5,152 nt of DNA, taken from Flavobacteriales bacterium UBA7519. GTDB lineage: Bacteria > Bacteroidota > Bacteroidia > Flavobacteriales > Weeksellaceae. The position numbers and the translations under genes were made by a program. Position 1 is the stretch's first letter. Each line of letters opens with the position of its first letter. The notes beneath the pieces were generated by a model that ran no database searches, was not told the DNA's origin, and saw only the letters and a list, made by a program, of their open reading frames with translations. Shown one piece after another: positions 4,001 to 5,152 of this stretch. The DNA lies in NCBI GenBank assembly GCA_002476905.1, contig DLND01000144.1, positions 1 through 5,152 on the forward strand, written 5' to 3'.

Positions 4001-5152
4001 ATGGCAAAAGATCAGATTATTTCAGTGCATTTTAATGGATTGGAAATTGGTAAAATAGGCTATGATGAAGATCAGAGAAAATCTTCATTTCAATACAATC
4101 CTGAATTTTTGGAATTGGATTCATACAAAAGACTATTTCCTTATGTGATCCGTAGAAGCCGAAACGTGCAGGTTTTTTCCGAATTTGAGGGAGAAACTTT
4201 TAGAGGTTTACCACCGATGATTGCAGATTCTTTACCAGATCATTTTGGGAATATTGTTTTTAAAGAATGGCTGGAAGCTTCTCAAAAGGATTTTGTAAAT
4301 ATTTCACCGCTGGAGCAGCTTACCTATGTGGGTAAAAGAGGTATGGGCGCTTTAGAATTTGCTCCGGCTAAAGAAATTTCTTCTGATGTAAGTATTGATG
4401 TAGAGGAAATTACTGAAGTGGTAAAAAAGGTTTTGGATGTAAAAACTTCGGTAGAACAAAAGGGATTAAGCGATATTTCTTTACTAAATATCTTTAAAAT
4501 AGGAACTTCTGCAGGTGGAGCAAGACCTAAAATTTTGGTGTCAGAACATAAAAAAACTGGAGTTTTAAAAACAGGGGATTTGGAGTATTCCGAAGAATAC
4601 AATCATTACCTGATCAAGCTTTCTGTAAATGCAGAAGAAGGTTATTCCAATGAAAAAGTTGAATATGTGTATTATGAAATCGCTCAATCTTTAGGAATTG
4701 TAATGATGCCTTCAAAATTAATTGATGATAAGCATTTTGCGACTTTGCGATTTGACCGGCAAAAAGGGGAGAAGCAGCATATTTTAACAGCTTCAGGAAT
4801 GACGGGTTGGGATTTTAAAAAGCCTGAACATTCTTCTTATGAAAATCTATTTAAGCTTGCGGTTCATCTCAAGTTGCCACACAAAGATATTGAACAGCTA
4901 TTTAGAAGGATGGTTTTCAATATTATGTTTTTTAATATTGATGATCATTTGAAGAATTTTTCTTTTATCTATAATAAAGAGAAAGACCGTTGGAATTTGG
5001 CACCCGCTTATGATTTGACCTATCCATTAGATGCTTTAAAAAACTACACCCGAGTTTCAAGGGCGATGTCTGTTAATGGGAAAAGAACGGATATCACCCG
5101 AGATGATCTTTTGATGATTGCAGATCAGTTCACCATCAAAAATCCCAATTCA
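4001..5152 (+). CDS. hipA: HipA-family serine/threonine kinase toxin (3' end outside window)
   Basis: The frame gives 384 residues and runs off the right edge; relatives are around 430 residues, so perhaps 40-60 are missing. HipA toxins phosphorylate a cytoplasmic target (glutamyl-tRNA synthetase in E. coli), halting translation and inducing dormancy. The N-terminal HipA domain covers about 8-115, with the motif DSLPDHFGN at 77-84. The kinase part has the glycine-rich SAGGARPK loop (170-177), the lysine in YLIKLS (K206), the catalytic loop NIDDHLKNF with D314 as catalytic base and N319 as metal ligand, and the DFG-like aspartate D338 in APAYDL. All key residues seen are intact, so the visible part is not a decayed toxin. 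ATG 4001 follows the hipB stop by 2 nt without a Shine-Dalgarno sequence, consistent with a coupled operon. The precise substrate in this branch is unknown. Confidence 0.92.
   Translation, partial: MAKDQIISVHFNGLEIGKIGYDEDQRKSSFQYNPEFLELDSYKRLFPYVIRRSRNVQVFSEFEGETFRGLPPMIADSLPDHFGNIVFKEWLEASQKDFVNISPLEQLTYVGKRGMGALEFAPAKEISSDVSIDVEEITEVVKKVLDVKTSVEQKGLSDISLLNIFKIGTSAGGARPKILVSEHKKTGVLKTGDLEYSEEYNHYLIKLSVNAEEGYSNEKVEYVYYEIAQSLGIVMMPSKLIDDKHFATLRFDRQKGEKQHILTASGMTGWDFKKPEHSSYENLFKLAVHLKLPHKDIEQLFRRMVFNIMFFNIDDHLKNFSFIYNKEKDRWNLAPAYDLTYPLDALKNYTRVSRAMSVNGKRTDITRDDLLMIADQFTIKNPNS

Noticed and set aside
4324..4602. Minus-strand 92-codon open frame inside hipA
   Set aside because: The plus strand here encodes the HipA core including the SAGGARPK loop; the antisense reading has no recognisable features.
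1..5152. CRISPR array, transposase or insertion-sequence ends
   Set aside because: No regularly spaced repeats and no transposase-like reading were found. The only direct repeats are the hsdM-tail pair, the short GGGGTGG pair in the hsdS element and the 9-mers at hipB.

Overview
The window looks like an accessory (defence-island) segment from a Bacteroidota chromosome, most likely a flavobacterium. The evidence is AT-rich DNA, starts mostly lacking Shine-Dalgarno sequences, promoter cores of the TAnnTTTG type, Bacteroidota-style Type I restriction-modification subunits, and a palindromic repeat of a kind I recall as common in Flavobacteriia. The genus cannot be fixed from the sequence.

Layout. 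Bases 2-526 are the 3' end of hsdM (Type I DNA methyltransferase). Bases 530-1671 hold two tightly coupled genes that are not part of a standard hsd operon: a DUF3800 protein with an RNase H-like set of acidic residues, and a 149-aa protein of unknown family whose C-terminal half resembles BECR-fold (barnase/EndoU/colicin/RelE-like) RNases. Bases 1672-1856 are a non-coding gap carrying a possible minus-strand small RNA, a 22-bp palindrome and a 17-codon mini-ORF that repeats the C-terminus of HsdM. Bases 1857-3191 are hsdS (two TRDs), interrupted in frame by a double-palindrome repeat. Directly after it, 3221-3403 is the severed C-terminal tail of an hsdR gene, so the restriction subunit that once followed hsdS appears deleted here. 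Bases 3404-3660 contain only decayed coding DNA, including a broken small lipoprotein-like ORF. Bases 3732-5152 are a hipB-hipA type toxin-antitoxin pair with its own promoter; hipA runs off the right edge.

How it may work together. HsdM and HsdS should form a sequence-specific adenine methyltransferase. The restriction subunit is not intact in this window. The DUF3800/BECR-like pair sits exactly at the hsdM-hsdS junction, and the copied hsdM tail beyond it marks the junction scar. This is consistent with a nuclease cargo module carried by, and perhaps monitoring, the Type I system, comparable in position to PrrC-type passengers. That functional reading is inference. The scar, the mini-ORF overlap with hsdS, the hsdR tail and the in-frame repeat are read directly from the sequence.
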